From Pseudomonas sp. URIL14HWK12:I12 (GTDB taxonomy: Bacteria; Pseudomonadota; Gammaproteobacteria; Pseudomonadales; Pseudomonadaceae), in NCBI RefSeq assembly GCF_003097135.1, contig NZ_QEQL01000003.1, positions 248,001 to 312,000 on the forward strand: a stretch of 64,000 nucleotides of DNA. Reading direction: 5' to 3'. Made by a program: the position numbers and the translations under genes. This document shows positions 47,663 to 57,724 of this stretch, piece after piece (position 1 is the stretch's first letter; each line of letters begins with the position of its first letter). The notes under the pieces are model-generated. The model saw nothing but the letters and a program-made list of their open reading frames with translations, was not told the origin of the DNA and did no database searches.

Positions 47663-48481
47663 TCACTTGCCCAACTGTTCAGCCAGTTCCACCGAGCGCG
47701 CCGCAGCGGCGCCCAGTGCCTTGTTCACCAGAGCCTCGAAACCTTCGGCCTGGAATGTCTTGATTGCCGCTTCGGTGGTGCCAGCGGGCGAGGTGACGCG
47801 GCGCCGCAGCTCGGCGGCGTCAGCCTCGCCGGTCGCGGCCATGCGCGCCGCGCCTAGGGCGGTCTGCTCAGCCAGGCGTGCGGCAGTGGCGTGGGGCAGG
47901 CCCAATTGTTCACCGGCGGCCGTCATCGCCTCGATCAGCAGGAAAAAATAAGCTGGGCCGCTGCCGGAGACAGCAGTGACGGCGTCCATTTGGGATTCGG
48001 CTTCGACCCAAACGGCCAGGCCCACCGCGCCCAGCAGTTGCTCGGCCTGCTCGCGTTGCGCCTGGCTCACCGAGCTGTTGGCATACAGGCCGCTGGCGCC
48101 TTCGCCAAGCAGCGAAGGCGTGTTGGGCATGCAGCGGACGATGGGGCGGTCGCCCAGCCAGCTGGCCAGGCTCTGGCAGGTGATGCCTGCCGCTACCGAA
48201 ACAATCAGTTGGCCGGGCTTGAGCGCGGGCTGCAATGCCTGGCATACACCTTTCATCATCTGCGGCTTGACCGACAGCACGATCACATCGGCGCCGTTGG
48301 CCGCGTCTGCGTTATCGGCATGCACAGCGATGCCGTGCTCGCCAGCCAGGCGCTCGCGGGTCTGCTGGCTGGGTGCGCTGGCGCAGATGTGCGAGGTGGG
48401 CACGCCTTGGGCGAGCATTCCGCCGATCAGGCTGGCCGCCATGTTGCCGGCGCCGATGAAGGCGATGCGGGGAGAGGTCAT
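47663..48481 (-). CDS. proC: Pyrroline-5-carboxylate reductase
   Basis: 272 residues. IAFIGAGNMAASLIGGML is the NAD(P)-binding start, VLSVKPQMMKGVC follows, and MDAVTAVSGSGPAYFFLLIE is the substrate-binding signature; RRRVTSPAGTTEAAI lies near the end. It makes proline from pyrroline-5-carboxylate. The start is 31 bases downstream of yggS. Confidence 0.97.
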   Translation of the reverse strand: MTSPRIAFIGAGNMAASLIGGMLAQGVPTSHICASAPSQQTRERLAGEHGIAVHADNADAANGADVIVLSVKPQMMKGVCQALQPALKPGQLIVSVAAGITCQSLASWLGDRPIVRCMPNTPSLLGEGASGLYANSSVSQAQREQAEQLLGAVGLAVWVEAESQMDAVTAVSGSGPAYFFLLIEAMTAAGEQLGLPHATAARLAEQTALGAARMAATGEADAAELRRRVTSPAGTTEAAIKTFQAEGFEALVNKALGAAAARSVELAEQLGK

Positions 48482-48512
48482 GGAAGAGTCCTTTTGCTGG
48501 GAAGGCGTGGCA

Positions 48513-49202
48513 TCACGGCCGGGGGCCATAGTCGCGCGCGCCGAACAGGGCGGTGCCGATGCGAACCCAGGTTGCACCGTGTGCCACGGCGGCTTCCAGG
48601 TCGTGGCTCATGCCCATGGAAAGGGTGTCGAGGCTCAGGCCAAGCTGCTGCAGCAACGCCTGCACCTTGGCAAAGGCCGCGTCCTGCTCGGTGCGGGCCT
48701 CGGTGGGTTCGGGAATGGCCATCAGCCCGCGTAGGCGCAGGTTGGGCAGCGCTGCAACAGCTGCGGCGAGGGCGGGCAGGTCTTCGGGCGTGCACCCGGC
48801 CTTGCTGGCCTCGCCGCTGATGTTCACTTGCAGGCAGATATTCAACGGGGCCAGCGTAGCCGGCCGCTGCTCGCTCAGGCGTTGCGCGATCTTGAGGCGG
48901 TCCACGGAATGCACCCAATCGAAATGCTCGGCGATGGCTTTGGTCTTGTTCGACTGAATGGGGCCGATGAAATGCCAGATCAAGGGCAGGTCGGTCAGCT
49001 CTGCCTGCTTGGCCAAGGCCTCTTGCAGGTAGTTCTCGCCGATGTCGGCAATACCGGCGGCGTGCACCTCGCGGATCGCCTGCGCAGGCTTGGTCTTGCT
49101 CACCGCCAGCAGGCCGACTTCCCCGGCATCGCGGCCAGCTGCCACGGCGGCGGCCTGAATGCGGGCGCTTACCGATGAAACGTTGTCTGCTATCGTGGAC
49201 AT
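48513..49202 (-). CDS. yggS: YggS-family PLP-binding protein
   Basis: 229 residues. The PLP lysine is Lys36 in VGLLAVSKTKPAQAI; IGENYLQEALAKQ and WHFIGPIQSNKTKAIAEHFD are family signatures, and SMGMSHDLEAAVAHGATWVR the phosphate-binding end. It keeps PLP and amino-acid homeostasis and is not known as an enzyme. Divergent from pilT, with 64 bases between starts. Confidence 0.95.
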   Translation of the reverse strand: MSTIADNVSSVSARIQAAAVAAGRDAGEVGLLAVSKTKPAQAIREVHAAGIADIGENYLQEALAKQAELTDLPLIWHFIGPIQSNKTKAIAEHFDWVHSVDRLKIAQRLSEQRPATLAPLNICLQVNISGEASKAGCTPEDLPALAAAVAALPNLRLRGLMAIPEPTEARTEQDAAFAKVQALLQQLGLSLDTLSMGMSHDLEAAVAHGATWVRIGTALFGARDYGPRP

Positions 49203-49266
49203 AACTTGCGCCAGCGGCTCTTGGGTCTGCGGCATTCTACCTGCTTGTCCGTATTTGGGGAGTCTC

Positions 49267-50301
49267 ATGGACATTACCGAACTGTTGGCCTTCAGCGCCA
49301 AGCAAGGCGCTTCCGACCTGCACCTGTCGTCGGGCCTGCCGCCAATGATTCGTGTTGACGGCGATGTGCGCCGGATCAACCTGCCTGCGTTGGAGGACAA
49401 GCAGGTCCAGGAACTGATCTACGACATCATGAACGACAAGCAGCGCCAGGATTTCGAAGAGTTCATGGAGACCGACTTCTCCTTCGAAGTGCCTGGCGTG
49501 GCACGGTTTCGGGTTAATGCGTTCAATCAGAACCGCGGGGCCGGCGCGGTGTTCCGCACCATCCCCTCGAAAGTGCTGAGCATGGAAGACTTGAACATGG
49601 GGGATGTGTTTCGGCGTATTGCCGAGGTGCCCCGGGGCCTCGTGCTGGTGACCGGCCCGACCGGCTCGGGCAAGTCAACTACCCTCGCCGCCATCATCGA
49701 CTACCTCAACAGCAACAAGCACCATCACATCCTTACCATCGAAGACCCGATCGAGTTCGTGCACGAATCCAAGAAATGCCTGGTCAACCAGCGCGAGGTG
49801 CACCGCGACACCTTGGGGTTCGCCCCCGCGTTGCGCTCGGCACTTCGGGAAGACCCCGACGTGATTCTGGTTGGCGAGATGCGTGACCTGGAAACCATCC
49901 GGCTGGCGCTCACCGCCGCGGAAACCGGGCACCTGGTGTTCGGCACCCTGCATACCACCTCCGCCGCCAAGACCATCGACCGGGTGGTAGACGTATTTCC
50001 AGCCGAAGAGAAGTCCATGGTCCGCTCGATGCTGTCGGAGTCGCTGCAGGCTGTGATTTCGCAAACGTTGCTGCGCAAGATCGGGGGCGGCCGGGTGGCG
50101 GCCCATGAAATCATGATCGGTACCCCGGCGATTCGTAACCTGATCCGCGAAGACAAGGTCGCTCAGATGTATTCGGCGATCCAGACCGGCGGGCAGATCG
50201 GCATGCAGACGCTGGACATGTGCCTCAAAGAGCTGCTGGCCCGCGGGGTGATCAGCCGCGAAAGCGCGCGCGAGAAGGCCAAGATCCCGGAGAACTTCTG
50301 A
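49267..50301 (+). CDS. pilT: Type IV pilus retraction ATPase PilT
   Basis: 344 residues. MDITELLAFSAKQGASDLHL is the PilT N-terminus, Walker A is GPTGSGKST, the Asp box lies around EDPIEFVH, Walker B around VILVGEMRDLETIRLAL, and the PilT-specific PAIRNLIRE motif is near the C-terminus. It depolymerises pili for twitching. No pilU follows; an NlpC/P60 gene on the other strand does. Confidence 0.97.
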   Translation: MDITELLAFSAKQGASDLHLSSGLPPMIRVDGDVRRINLPALEDKQVQELIYDIMNDKQRQDFEEFMETDFSFEVPGVARFRVNAFNQNRGAGAVFRTIPSKVLSMEDLNMGDVFRRIAEVPRGLVLVTGPTGSGKSTTLAAIIDYLNSNKHHHILTIEDPIEFVHESKKCLVNQREVHRDTLGFAPALRSALREDPDVILVGEMRDLETIRLALTAAETGHLVFGTLHTTSAAKTIDRVVDVFPAEEKSMVRSMLSESLQAVISQTLLRKIGGGRVAAHEIMIGTPAIRNLIREDKVAQMYSAIQTGGQIGMQTLDMCLKELLARGVISRESAREKAKIPENF

Positions 50302-50322
50302 CCCGCCCTAGCCTAGAAAACG

Positions 50323-50349
50323 AAAAAGGCCCGCCTAAGCGGGCCTTTT
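50323..50349. terminator. Bidirectional terminator between pilT and NlpC/P60 gene
   Basis: AAAAGGCCCGC (50324-50334) pairs with GCGGGCCTTTT (50339-50349) around CTAA. A T-run follows on the plus strand and a run of A (T on the minus strand) on the other side. It fits rho-independent termination of both convergent genes. Confidence 0.9.
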
Positions 50350-50361
50350 GCATTGCAGCGA

Positions 50362-51084
50362 TCAGCGCGGGTGGCGGCTGTCGTTGCTTGCCAGGCGCAT
50401 CTGCGCCTGCGGCGCAGGCTTGAGCACGCGCTTGGCGACGGCAAAATGCTCATTCCAGTACGGCTTGTTGAGGCTGTCGATGGTGACCGCCTTGCCACGG
50501 CTGGGTGCGTGGATGAACTGGTTGTCGCCCATGTAGATGGCTACGTGGTTGACCTGGCGGCCGCGGGTCTTGAAGAAAATCAGGTCGCCGGGCTTGAGGT
50601 CTTTGCGCGCGACCTCGACGCCGTGGCCGGAAGCCATGTCGCGGGAAGTGCGCGGCAGGTTCACCGATTTGACATCATTGAAGGCGTACTTGACCAGGCC
50701 GCTGCAGTCCAGGCCTTTGCCTGGGGTATTACCGCCCCAACGGTAGGGCGTGCCCAGTGCGTCCACTGCACGAGCGATCACTTGGCTACCCTGCTTGGTC
50801 GGTGCCTTGGCTATGGCAGGAATGGTTTTGCTGCCCTTGCCCCGTTTGCTGTTGTCGGCAACACGGCTGCCGCGCTTGCGCGTTTCAGCCTTGGTGACTG
50901 CTTGCACAGGCACCGGGGCATGCTGGCGCACAGGGGTATTTTCGGTATTGCTGGCTTGCGTGGTTTCGGTGCGAGCGGTGTGGCCCGAGAACCCGCTGGG
51001 AAGTCTTTGCTCACGAGTGGTGGCGTGGGCGGCCAGTGGCAATAAAAGGCAAAGGGTCAGCCAAGTCTTGATGAATGGACGCAT
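50362..51084 (-). CDS. NlpC/P60-family cell-wall hydrolase
   Basis: 240 residues. A signal peptide (MRPFIKTWLTLCLLLPLAAH, cleavage near HA/TT) and a low-complexity Thr/Lys-rich linker to residue about 98 precede the NlpC/P60 domain. Catalytic Cys127 is in GLDCSGLVKYAF and His180 in VNHVAIYMGD. It probably cuts peptidoglycan stem peptides in the periplasm. ATG 51084 is the start consistent with a signal peptide. Confidence 0.93.
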   Translation of the reverse strand: MRPFIKTWLTLCLLLPLAAHATTREQRLPSGFSGHTARTETTQASNTENTPVRQHAPVPVQAVTKAETRKRGSRVADNSKRGKGSKTIPAIAKAPTKQGSQVIARAVDALGTPYRWGGNTPGKGLDCSGLVKYAFNDVKSVNLPRTSRDMASGHGVEVARKDLKPGDLIFFKTRGRQVNHVAIYMGDNQFIHAPSRGKAVTIDSLNKPYWNEHFAVAKRVLKPAPQAQMRLASNDSRHPR

Positions 51085-51332
51085 TAGGCGAGGCTCAGTG
51101 AATGGACGCGCAATCTTATAACAGCTTTTTTTGCCGTTTTCCCCCCGCCGGTCGATCAAGTTTTGACCACTTTCGAACCTGCGCCGGCAAATCCTGTCGA
51201 AAAGATCCGCTTGAGGCCTCTGTTTCCGGGGATTACCGTTGTGTGTCCGCCTGATGACCACTTGTCGGGGCGGCTACAAAAAGTCACATACCTGAATAGA
51301 AAATTTAATTATCAGCGACCGATGGTACCCCT

Positions 51333-51746
51333 ATGAATGGCTATCAAAACGCGCTTCATCATGACACCCACAGCAAGGTACTCGGGTACCTGCTATGGAT
51401 ATTCGGCTTTACCGGTGCTCACCGCTTCTACTATGGCAAGCCCGTCACCGGCACGATCTGGTTCTTCACCCTGGGGCTGCTGGGCATTGGTTGGCTGATC
51501 GACCTGTTTCTGATTCCCTCGATGGACGCTCAGGCCGACTCGCGCTTTCGGTCGGGGCGCATCGACTATAACGCCGCCTGGCTTCTGCTGACGTTTCTCG
51601 GGATCTTCGGTGTGCACCGGTTCTATCAGGGCAAGTGGCTGTCGGGGTTGGTTTACCTGCTGACCGGCGGGCTGTTTTTCCTGGGCGTGCTCTATGACTT
51701 CTGGACGCTCAATGACCAGATCTCAGTGGAGAACGCAGGCAACTGA
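51333..51746 (+). CDS. Protein with two tandem TM2 domains
   Basis: 137 residues. Two TM2 units: residues about 12-60 (HSKVLGYLLWIFGFTGAHRF, IGWLIDLFLIPSM) and 75-130 (YNAAWLLLTFLGIFGVHRFY, FFLGVLYDFWTLNDQIS). Each has the G-x-HRFY turn and a final D-x-F/W-x-L. Function is unknown. The upstream 250 bases to the NlpC/P60 gene are comparatively AT-rich near 51280-51320, where a promoter is likely. Confidence 0.88.
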   Translation: MNGYQNALHHDTHSKVLGYLLWIFGFTGAHRFYYGKPVTGTIWFFTLGLLGIGWLIDLFLIPSMDAQADSRFRSGRIDYNAAWLLLTFLGIFGVHRFYQGKWLSGLVYLLTGGLFFLGVLYDFWTLNDQISVENAGN

Positions 51747-51792
51747 GCAGGCGCGGCACAGCGTTGCGCTGGCCGCTGCCCCGCGCTACCTG

Positions 51793-53055
51793 TCAGATAA
51801 CTCGCCCGTCCACCAAGGTATGGCGCACGGCCCCTGGCAGGCAGTGGCCCATGAAGGGGCAATTCTCGCCCTTCGACAACCAACCCTGGCCGGCAATGGT
51901 CGAGGCGTCGGGGTCGAACAGCACCAGGTCTGCGGCGCCGCCCACCGCCAGGCGCCCTGCCGGTAAACCCAACGCCTTCGCAGGGCCGAAGCTCAACCGG
52001 TCGAGCAGGGTGGGGAGGTCGAGCAGGCCATCCTGAACCAATGTCATCGCCAGTGGCAGCAACAGCTCGACACTGCTGATGCCAGGCTCTGTCTGCCCGA
52101 ACGGGGCGTTCTTGGCGTCACGCTCATGGGGCTGGTGGTGGCTGGCGATAGCGCCGATCACGCCCGCTTTCACGCCCTCGCGCAGTGCCTGGCGGTCGGC
52201 CAGGGTACGCAGTGGGGGCTGCACGTGATACAGGCTGGAGAAGCCTGTGAGCGCTTCGTCGGTGAGGATCAACTGATACATCGCCACGTCTGCGGTGACC
52301 GGCAGGCCACGCGCCTGCGCCTGCGCGATCAGCTCCACGCCACGGGCACTGGTGACCTGGGTGAAGTGGGCGCGCACACCACTCTGCTCTACCAGCAACA
52401 GGTTGCGGGCCAGCGCGACGGTCTCTGCGGTTTCCGGGATACCCGGCAGGCCTAGAAAACTCGCAGTCGGGCCTTCGTGGGCCAGGCCGCCGGCGGCCAG
52501 GTCAGGGTCCTGGGAGTGAAACACCACGGTAAGGTCGAAGGTGGCGGCGTACTCCAGCGCGCGCAGCAGCGTACGGTTGTTGGGGAAGGTCCTCAGGCCG
52601 TTGCCGAACGCCACGCAGCCGACGTCGCGCAGGCCGACCAGTTCGGCCAGCTGCTCGCCGTCCAGGCCCTTGCTCAGCGCGCCGATGGGGTACACCTTGC
52701 AGTACCCGGCAGCGGCGGCGCGGTCGAGGATCAGCTCGGCCACAGCGCTGGTGTCGAGCACTGGCCGGGTTTGCGGCGGGCAGCACAGGCTGGTGACGCC
52801 GCCGGCAGCGGCGGCGCGGGTTTCACTTGCGATCGAGCCCTTGCGGGTATGGCCCGGCTCGCGCAGGGCCACGGATAGGTCCACCAGGCCAGGGGCGGCG
52901 ACCAGGCCCTGGGCGTCGAGTCGCTGGTGGGCGGTGAAACCGGCCGGTGCGCCGCCGATGGCCAGCAGCTTGCCGCCTTCGAGGTGCAGGTCGGCGACGG
53001 TGTCCAGGTTATCGGCTTGGCTGATCAGGCGTGCGCCCAGAATGCTGAGGTTCAC
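51793..53055 (-). CDS. pyrC': Inactive dihydroorotase-like subunit PyrC' (PyrX)
   Basis: 420 residues of dihydroorotase fold but without the zinc-binding HxH: the motif reads [11 protein letters not shown], with Ser61 and Ala63 in place of His. In pseudomonads this non-catalytic partner stabilises and permits activity of aspartate transcarbamoylase encoded by pyrB. The ATG overlaps the pyrB stop as ATGA. The true dihydroorotase must be elsewhere. Confidence 0.94.
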   Translation of the reverse strand: MNLSILGARLISQADNLDTVADLHLEGGKLLAIGGAPAGFTAHQRLDAQGLVAAPGLVDLSVALREPGHTRKGSIASETRAAAAGGVTSLCCPPQTRPVLDTSAVAELILDRAAAAGYCKVYPIGALSKGLDGEQLAELVGLRDVGCVAFGNGLRTFPNNRTLLRALEYAATFDLTVVFHSQDPDLAAGGLAHEGPTASFLGLPGIPETAETVALARNLLLVEQSGVRAHFTQVTSARGVELIAQAQARGLPVTADVAMYQLILTDEALTGFSSLYHVQPPLRTLADRQALREGVKAGVIGAIASHHQPHERDAKNAPFGQTEPGISSVELLLPLAMTLVQDGLLDLPTLLDRLSFGPAKALGLPAGRLAVGGAADLVLFDPDASTIAGQGWLSKGENCPFMGHCLPGAVRHTLVDGRVI

Positions 53056-54056
53056 TGGGCGTTCTCCTGTTCGAACTGCCGCTGTGCGGCTTGGCCGCTC
53101 ATTGCCATTGACAGTACGGCCATGCGCACGGCGATGCCGTAGGTAACCTGGTTGAGTATCACGGAGTGGGCCCCATCGGCCACGGCCGACTCGATCTCCA
53201 CGCCGCGGTTGATCGGGCCCGGGTGCATGACGATGGCATCGGGCTTGGCCAGCGCCAGGCGCTGGGTGGTAAGGCCGAACAGGCGGTAGAACTCACCTTC
53301 GCTGGGCAGCAGGCCACCGGCCATCCGCTCGCGTTGCAGGCGTAGCATGATCACTACGTCCACATCCTTCAAACCTTGCGCCAGGTCCGTGTAGACCTTC
53401 ACGCCGTATTGCTCCACACCGACCGGCAGCAGCGTGCGGGGGCCGATTACCCGGATATCGGGGCAACCCAGGGCTTTGAGCGCCAGCATGTTCGAACGCG
53501 CCACGCGCGAATGCAGAATGTCACCGACGATGGCCACCGAGAGGTTTTCGAAGGCGCCTTTGTGCCTGCGGATCGTCAGCATGTCGAGCATGCCCTGGGT
53601 TGGGTGCGCATGGCGCCCATCGCCACCGTTGATCACCGCCACCTGCGGGCAGACGTGCTCGGCGATGAAGTGCGCGGCGCCAGAGTCGGCATGGCGCACC
53701 ACGAACATGTCGGCGGCCATCGCCTCCAGGTTGCGCAGGGTGTCGAACAGCGTCTCGCCCTTGCTGGTGGAGGAAGTGGACACGTTCAGGCTGATCACAT
53801 CGGCCGACAGCCGCTGCGCCGCCAACTCGAAGGTGGTTCGGGTACGTGTGGAGTTCTCGAAGAAGACGTTGCACACGGTCTTGCCCCGCAGCAGCGGCAC
53901 TTTTTTCACCGCGCGCGCACCGACCTCAAGGAAGGAGTCGGCGGTGTCGAGGATTTCAGTGAGTAGGTCGCGGGGTAAACCGTCGAGCGAGAGAAAGTGG
54001 CGCAGCTGGCCCTGGTCGTTGAGCTGCAGCGGGCGCTTGGCGTCGATTGGCGTCAT
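53052..54056 (-). CDS. pyrB: Aspartate carbamoyltransferase
   Basis: 334 residues. [20 protein letters not shown] is the carbamoyl-phosphate site; [20 protein letters not shown] follows, and [17 protein letters not shown] near the C-terminus. The N-terminal extension of about 25 residues is typical of Pseudomonas PyrB. It catalyses the first committed step of pyrimidine synthesis. It sits between pyrR (ten bases upstream) and pyrC'. Confidence 0.97.
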   Translation of the reverse strand: MTPIDAKRPLQLNDQGQLRHFLSLDGLPRDLLTEILDTADSFLEVGARAVKKVPLLRGKTVCNVFFENSTRTRTTFELAAQRLSADVISLNVSTSSTSKGETLFDTLRNLEAMAADMFVVRHADSGAAHFIAEHVCPQVAVINGGDGRHAHPTQGMLDMLTIRRHKGAFENLSVAIVGDILHSRVARSNMLALKALGCPDIRVIGPRTLLPVGVEQYGVKVYTDLAQGLKDVDVVIMLRLQRERMAGGLLPSEGEFYRLFGLTTQRLALAKPDAIVMHPGPINRGVEIESAVADGAHSVILNQVTYGIAVRMAVLSMAMSGQAAQRQFEQENAQ

Positions 54057-54066
54057 CGCGGGACTC

Positions 54067-54582
54067 TTAAAGGCTGGAGGCAGTGAGGGCCTGGCGCTCG
54101 AGGGCGAGCGGCGAAGGGCCGAGCAATTTTACCCGTTCATGGGCTTGCAGCGACAGGGTCGCGCCGACTACGTTGGGGCGAATCGGTAACTGGGCGCCGT
54201 CGAGGTCGAGCAGGCACACCAGCGTGACGCTGGCCGGGCGGCCATAATCGAACAGCTCGTTCAGCGCGGCACGCACGGTGCGCCCGCTCATGAGCACATC
54301 ATCGATCAGCACCAGATGCTGCCCTTCGATCTCGAACGGCAGCGCCGAGGGCCGCACCTGGGGGTGCAGCCCGCTCTGGCTGAAATCGTCGCGGTAGAAG
54401 GCCACATCAAGCGTGCCCAGCTCGGCGTCGCTACCCATGGCTGCCAGCAGGGCCTGCGCCACCCAGACCCCGCCAGTATGAATGCCGATGAAGCGCGGCT
54501 GCTCGATGCCCTTGCGGGCGAGATGCGCGGGCAGGTCCTGAGCCATCTGGCGGATCAGCGCGGCGGGATCGGGTAGGGTCAT
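54067..54582 (-). CDS. pyrR: PyrR-type regulator/uracil phosphoribosyltransferase
   Basis: 171 residues. [20 protein letters not shown] is the PRPP-binding site and [20 protein letters not shown] the PyrR loop. In Gram-positive bacteria PyrR binds pyr mRNA to control attenuation; in Pseudomonas the pyrR-pyrB linkage suggests a regulatory role but no attenuator is obvious here. Last about 30 bases upstream link it to yqgF. Confidence 0.94.
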   Translation of the reverse strand: MTLPDPAALIRQMAQDLPAHLARKGIEQPRFIGIHTGGVWVAQALLAAMGSDAELGTLDVAFYRDDFSQSGLHPQVRPSALPFEIEGQHLVLIDDVLMSGRTVRAALNELFDYGRPASVTLVCLLDLDGAQLPIRPNVVGATLSLQAHERVKLLGPSPLALERQALTASSL

Positions 54583-54612
54583 GGCGTCCTCGTGAAGTGG
54601 GAAATGAAGCGG

Positions 54613-55041
54613 TCAGCCGGGGTGGGCCTCCAGCCAGCCTTCGAGCAACAGGCGCGCAGCGATGGCGTCGACCGGGTTGTCACGGTAGCTGCCCTTTTGC
54701 CCGCCGCGGGCCAGGCGTTCGCCCTTGGCCTCGAACGTGGTCAGGCGCTCGTCGTGGGTGTGCACCGGCAGGTTGAAGCGGCCATGAAGCTTGCGCGCGA
54801 ATTTCTCGGCACGCTCGCTCATTTCGCTGGGGGTGCCGTCCATGTTGAGCGGCAGGCCCACCACCAGCGCATCGGGTTGCCATTCTTTGATCAAGGCCTC
54901 GACCCTTGCCCAGTCGGGCACGCCGTTCTGGGCCTTGAGCGTGCACAGCTCGCGGGCCTGGCCGGTGATGGCCTGGCCCACGGCGACGCCGATCTGTTTG
55001 CTGCCGTAGTCGAAGCCCAATAACAGGCGCGGTGCAGGCAT
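54613..55041 (-). CDS. yqgF: YqgF/RuvX-family Holliday junction resolvase-like nuclease
   Basis: 142 residues of RNase H-like fold. LLLGFDYGSKQIGVAVGQAI holds the first catalytic Asp; VVGLPLNMDGTPSEMSERAE the Glu block and HDERLTT the last acidic residue. It is thought to process 16S rRNA or junctions. The ATG shares one base with the yqgE stop (TGATG). Confidence 0.95.
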   Translation of the reverse strand: MPAPRLLLGFDYGSKQIGVAVGQAITGQARELCTLKAQNGVPDWARVEALIKEWQPDALVVGLPLNMDGTPSEMSERAEKFARKLHGRFNLPVHTHDERLTTFEAKGERLARGGQKGSYRDNPVDAIAARLLLEGWLEAHPG

Positions 55042-55610
55042 CAGGCGTGGCCCGCCTGGCTGGTCAGCAGGCTCAGGTCTACGCCCAGGCGCCGCGCGGC
55101 AGCGTTCAGGCGCAGCTCTGGCTCGGTCTCGAAGAGGATTTCGGCATCGAACGGGCAGGTCAGCCAGGCGTTATCGGTGAGCTCGGCCTCAAGCTGGCCG
55201 CTTTCCCAGCCGGCATAGCCCAATGTGATGAGGCTGTGCTGGGGCCCCAGGCCATCGGCGATGGCAAAGAGCGCGTCTTGCGAGGTGGACAGCGAGATGC
55301 CGCCCAGTTCCACCGTGGCCTGATAGCTCGGCCCGCTACTGTGGAGCACGAAGCCCCGGTCGGTCTGCACCGGCCCACCCGCATAGATCGGCACCATCTG
55401 GGCGCTCAATGGCGGCTCGACGTCTGGTTGCAGTTGCTCGAGGATGTCGGCCAGGCTCAGCTCTTGCGGGCGGTTGATGATCAGCCCCATGGCACCACTG
55501 GCGCTGTGCTCGACGATGTAGGTCAAGGTGTGGGCGAAGTTCGGGTCGGCCATGTGCGGCATGGCGATCAGGAACTGGTGCTTGAGGTAGGTGGGTTGGA
55601 AATTTTTCAT
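55041..55610 (-). CDS. yqgE: YqgE/AlgH-family protein
   Basis: 189 residues. LKHQFLIAMPHMADPNFAHT is the family start; YIVEHSASGAMGLIINRP and GGPVQTDRGFVLHS are the standard blocks. AlgH was linked to alginate regulation in P. aeruginosa; molecular role unknown. ATG 55610 is the start; the frame upstream is shadow of the TonB-like gene. Confidence 0.95.
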   Translation of the reverse strand: MKNFQPTYLKHQFLIAMPHMADPNFAHTLTYIVEHSASGAMGLIINRPQELSLADILEQLQPDVEPPLSAQMVPIYAGGPVQTDRGFVLHSSGPSYQATVELGGISLSTSQDALFAIADGLGPQHSLITLGYAGWESGQLEAELTDNAWLTCPFDAEILFETEPELRLNAAARRLGVDLSLLTSQAGHA

Positions 55611-55674
55611 GAGGCTAAGTGTGGCGCTGGGCCGGCCGACATACAAGCTGGCAATGCCCACAGGTGTGTTGCCA

Positions 55675-56577
55675 TCAGTTGCTCGACAGCCGGTCGCCCT
55701 TTTCGAAACGCCAGGTGCGGATGATCTCCAGCCGGTCGATATCGGAAAGGTCGCCGGTGAACGGCGAGAACGGCGCCGCCAGGCGCACGATGCGCATGGC
55801 CGCCTCGTCCAGTACCGGCTTGCCGGAAGATTCGAGAATCTGCACTTCGTAAAGCGAGCCATCGCGGTTGAGCGATACCAGCATGCGCAGGCTGCCATAG
55901 ATGCGCTCGCGACGCGCCTGGTCGGGGTAGTTCAGGTTGCCGACCCGCTCGATTTTCTTGCGCCAGTCTTCTTTGTACCAGGCGCCCTTGTCACGAATCG
56001 TGGACGCAGCCGTGAGCCGGTAGATGCGTGGGCGCTTGGCATAGGCCTGCTGTTCGCGGGCAAGCTCGGCCTCCAGGCTGGCGATCTGGCTGGACATCTG
56101 CGGGCTGTCGAAATCAGGCGTGGCGCTTTGCGCTTTGTCCTGTGGCTTGCTGCGATCGGGGTCGGCTTCGGTCTTGCGCCGCGCGGGCGCCACGGTGCCG
56201 ACCGCTTTCTGCTTTTGCGGCGCGTCGACCGGCGGCACGCGCTGGGCCGGGGGAGGGGTCACCTGGTTGATTTCGGTGTCTTCGAACGGCGCAACCTGCG
56301 TAGTGCGCGGGATGGCTTTCTTCTCCAGCGTACCGCTGCCTTGCTGGTTGTTCTGGGCGAGGAAGTCGGCCTGCTTCGGGGCTTTGTCGCTTTGGAAGGT
56401 GGCCAGGGTCACTTCGAGCGTGCGAGTGATCTCCGGGGGCGGCGTGGGGCTGAAACTCAAGCCCAGCAGCAGCGCCAGGTGCAGCAGCGCGGCGATCACC
56501 AGGGCCAGGCCCAGGCGGTCGGACGGGCGTTGGGCAATGCGCAGCAACTGGGCGGGAATATGGGTGAAGCGGGTCAT
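55675..56577 (-). CDS. TonB-family energy-transducing protein
   Basis: 300 residues. A single N-terminal membrane helix (LGLALVIAALLHLALLLGLS) is followed by a Pro/Lys-rich periplasmic spacer and a C-terminal TonB domain (RVGNLNYPDQARRERIYGSL and VSLNRDGSLYEVQILESSG). TonB couples the proton motive force to outer-membrane receptors; no exbB/exbD lies beside it, so it is one of several TonB paralogs. ATG 56577 is favoured over the TTG one codon before. Confidence 0.9.
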   Translation of the reverse strand: MTRFTHIPAQLLRIAQRPSDRLGLALVIAALLHLALLLGLSFSPTPPPEITRTLEVTLATFQSDKAPKQADFLAQNNQQGSGTLEKKAIPRTTQVAPFEDTEINQVTPPPAQRVPPVDAPQKQKAVGTVAPARRKTEADPDRSKPQDKAQSATPDFDSPQMSSQIASLEAELAREQQAYAKRPRIYRLTAASTIRDKGAWYKEDWRKKIERVGNLNYPDQARRERIYGSLRMLVSLNRDGSLYEVQILESSGKPVLDEAAMRIVRLAAPFSPFTGDLSDIDRLEIIRTWRFEKGDRLSSN

Positions 56578-56675
56578 CAAGCGCCTGCGGTGCGTGGGCG
56601 AAACGAACGGCCGGCATCATAACAGATGGGCCGCCAAAGCGGCGCCTGAGGGGTGACCAAAGGCGCTGCCTGGCC

Positions 56676-57626
56676 TCAACGCCCCAGCTTGCGGGCGATG
56701 GCGTCCATCAGCTTGCCACCGATGTCGGTGTCGAAGGCCGCGTCGATCTCACGGATGCAGGTGGGGCTGGTGACGTTGACCTCGGTGAGGTAATCACCGA
56801 TCACGTCCAGGCCCACGAACAGCAGGCCCTTCTCGCGCAACGACGGGCCCACCTGTGCGGCGATCCAGCGATCGCGCTCGGTTAGCGGCCTCGCCTCGCC
56901 TCGCCCGCCTGCGGCGAGGTTGCCGCGGGTTTCACCTTGGGCCGGGATGCGTGCCAGGCAGTAGTCTACGGGCTCGCCATCGATCATCAGGATGCGCTTA
57001 TCGCCATTGACGATCTCCGGCACGTAGGCCTGGGCCATGATCTGGTGGGCACCGTGGTGGGTGAGGGTCTCCAGGATCACCGACAGGTTGGGGTCACCGG
57101 CGCGGTGGCGGAAGATCGATGCACCGCCCATTTCATCCAGCGGTTTGAGGATCACATCGCCGTGCTCCTGGGCAAAGGCGCGCAGGATGTCCTGGCGCCG
57201 GCTCACCAAGGTGGGTGGGTTGCATTGCGGGAACTGAGTGGCAAAGAGCTTTTCGTTGCAGTCGCGCAGGCTCTGGGGCTTGTTGACGATGAGCACGCCT
57301 GCGCGTTCGGCCGCCTCCAGCAGGTAGGTGCTGTAGATGTACTCGATGTCGAACGGCGGGTCTTTACGCATCAGTACGGCGTCGAGCTCGGTAAGCGCAA
57401 TGTCTTGCTCCTCGCCCAGCTCGTACCAGTGGGCGGGGTCGGCGAACACTTTCAGCGACCGTGCGCGGGCGCGAGGCTCGCCCAGGGTCTGGTAAAGGTC
57501 GGGCTGCTCCATGTACACCAGTTCCCAGCCGCGGGCCTGGGCGGCCAGCAGCATGGCCAGGGAGCTGTCCTTTTTATAGGAGATGCGTGCGATGGGGTCC
57601 ATGACAATCCCGAGGCGTACGCTCAT
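56676..57626 (-). CDS. gshB: Glutathione synthetase
   Basis: 316 residues, ATP-grasp fold. MSVRLGIVMDPIARISYKKD is the family start, DVILKPLDEMGGASIFRH carries the ATP-binding lysine, and FVGLDVIGDYLTEVNVTSPT the metal-binding end. It joins gamma-glutamylcysteine and glycine. ATG 57626 is used; the frame to 57908 is not coding. Divergent from pilG. Confidence 0.96.
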   Translation of the reverse strand: MSVRLGIVMDPIARISYKKDSSLAMLLAAQARGWELVYMEQPDLYQTLGEPRARARSLKVFADPAHWYELGEEQDIALTELDAVLMRKDPPFDIEYIYSTYLLEAAERAGVLIVNKPQSLRDCNEKLFATQFPQCNPPTLVSRRQDILRAFAQEHGDVILKPLDEMGGASIFRHRAGDPNLSVILETLTHHGAHQIMAQAYVPEIVNGDKRILMIDGEPVDYCLARIPAQGETRGNLAAGGRGEARPLTERDRWIAAQVGPSLREKGLLFVGLDVIGDYLTEVNVTSPTCIREIDAAFDTDIGGKLMDAIARKLGR

Positions 57627-57724
57627 TGAAAAATCCTCGATAGGGCGGGGCCGGGGCGGCCCGTGGCGATGGAAATGGTCGTCAGGGTGATGCCAGCGGC
57701 GGCGCGGGTCAAGGCGCAGGCCGT

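Noticed and set aside
51793..53055. Active dihydroorotase
   Set aside because: The metal-binding HxH is replaced by Ser and Ala, so the gene is called the inactive PyrC' type.
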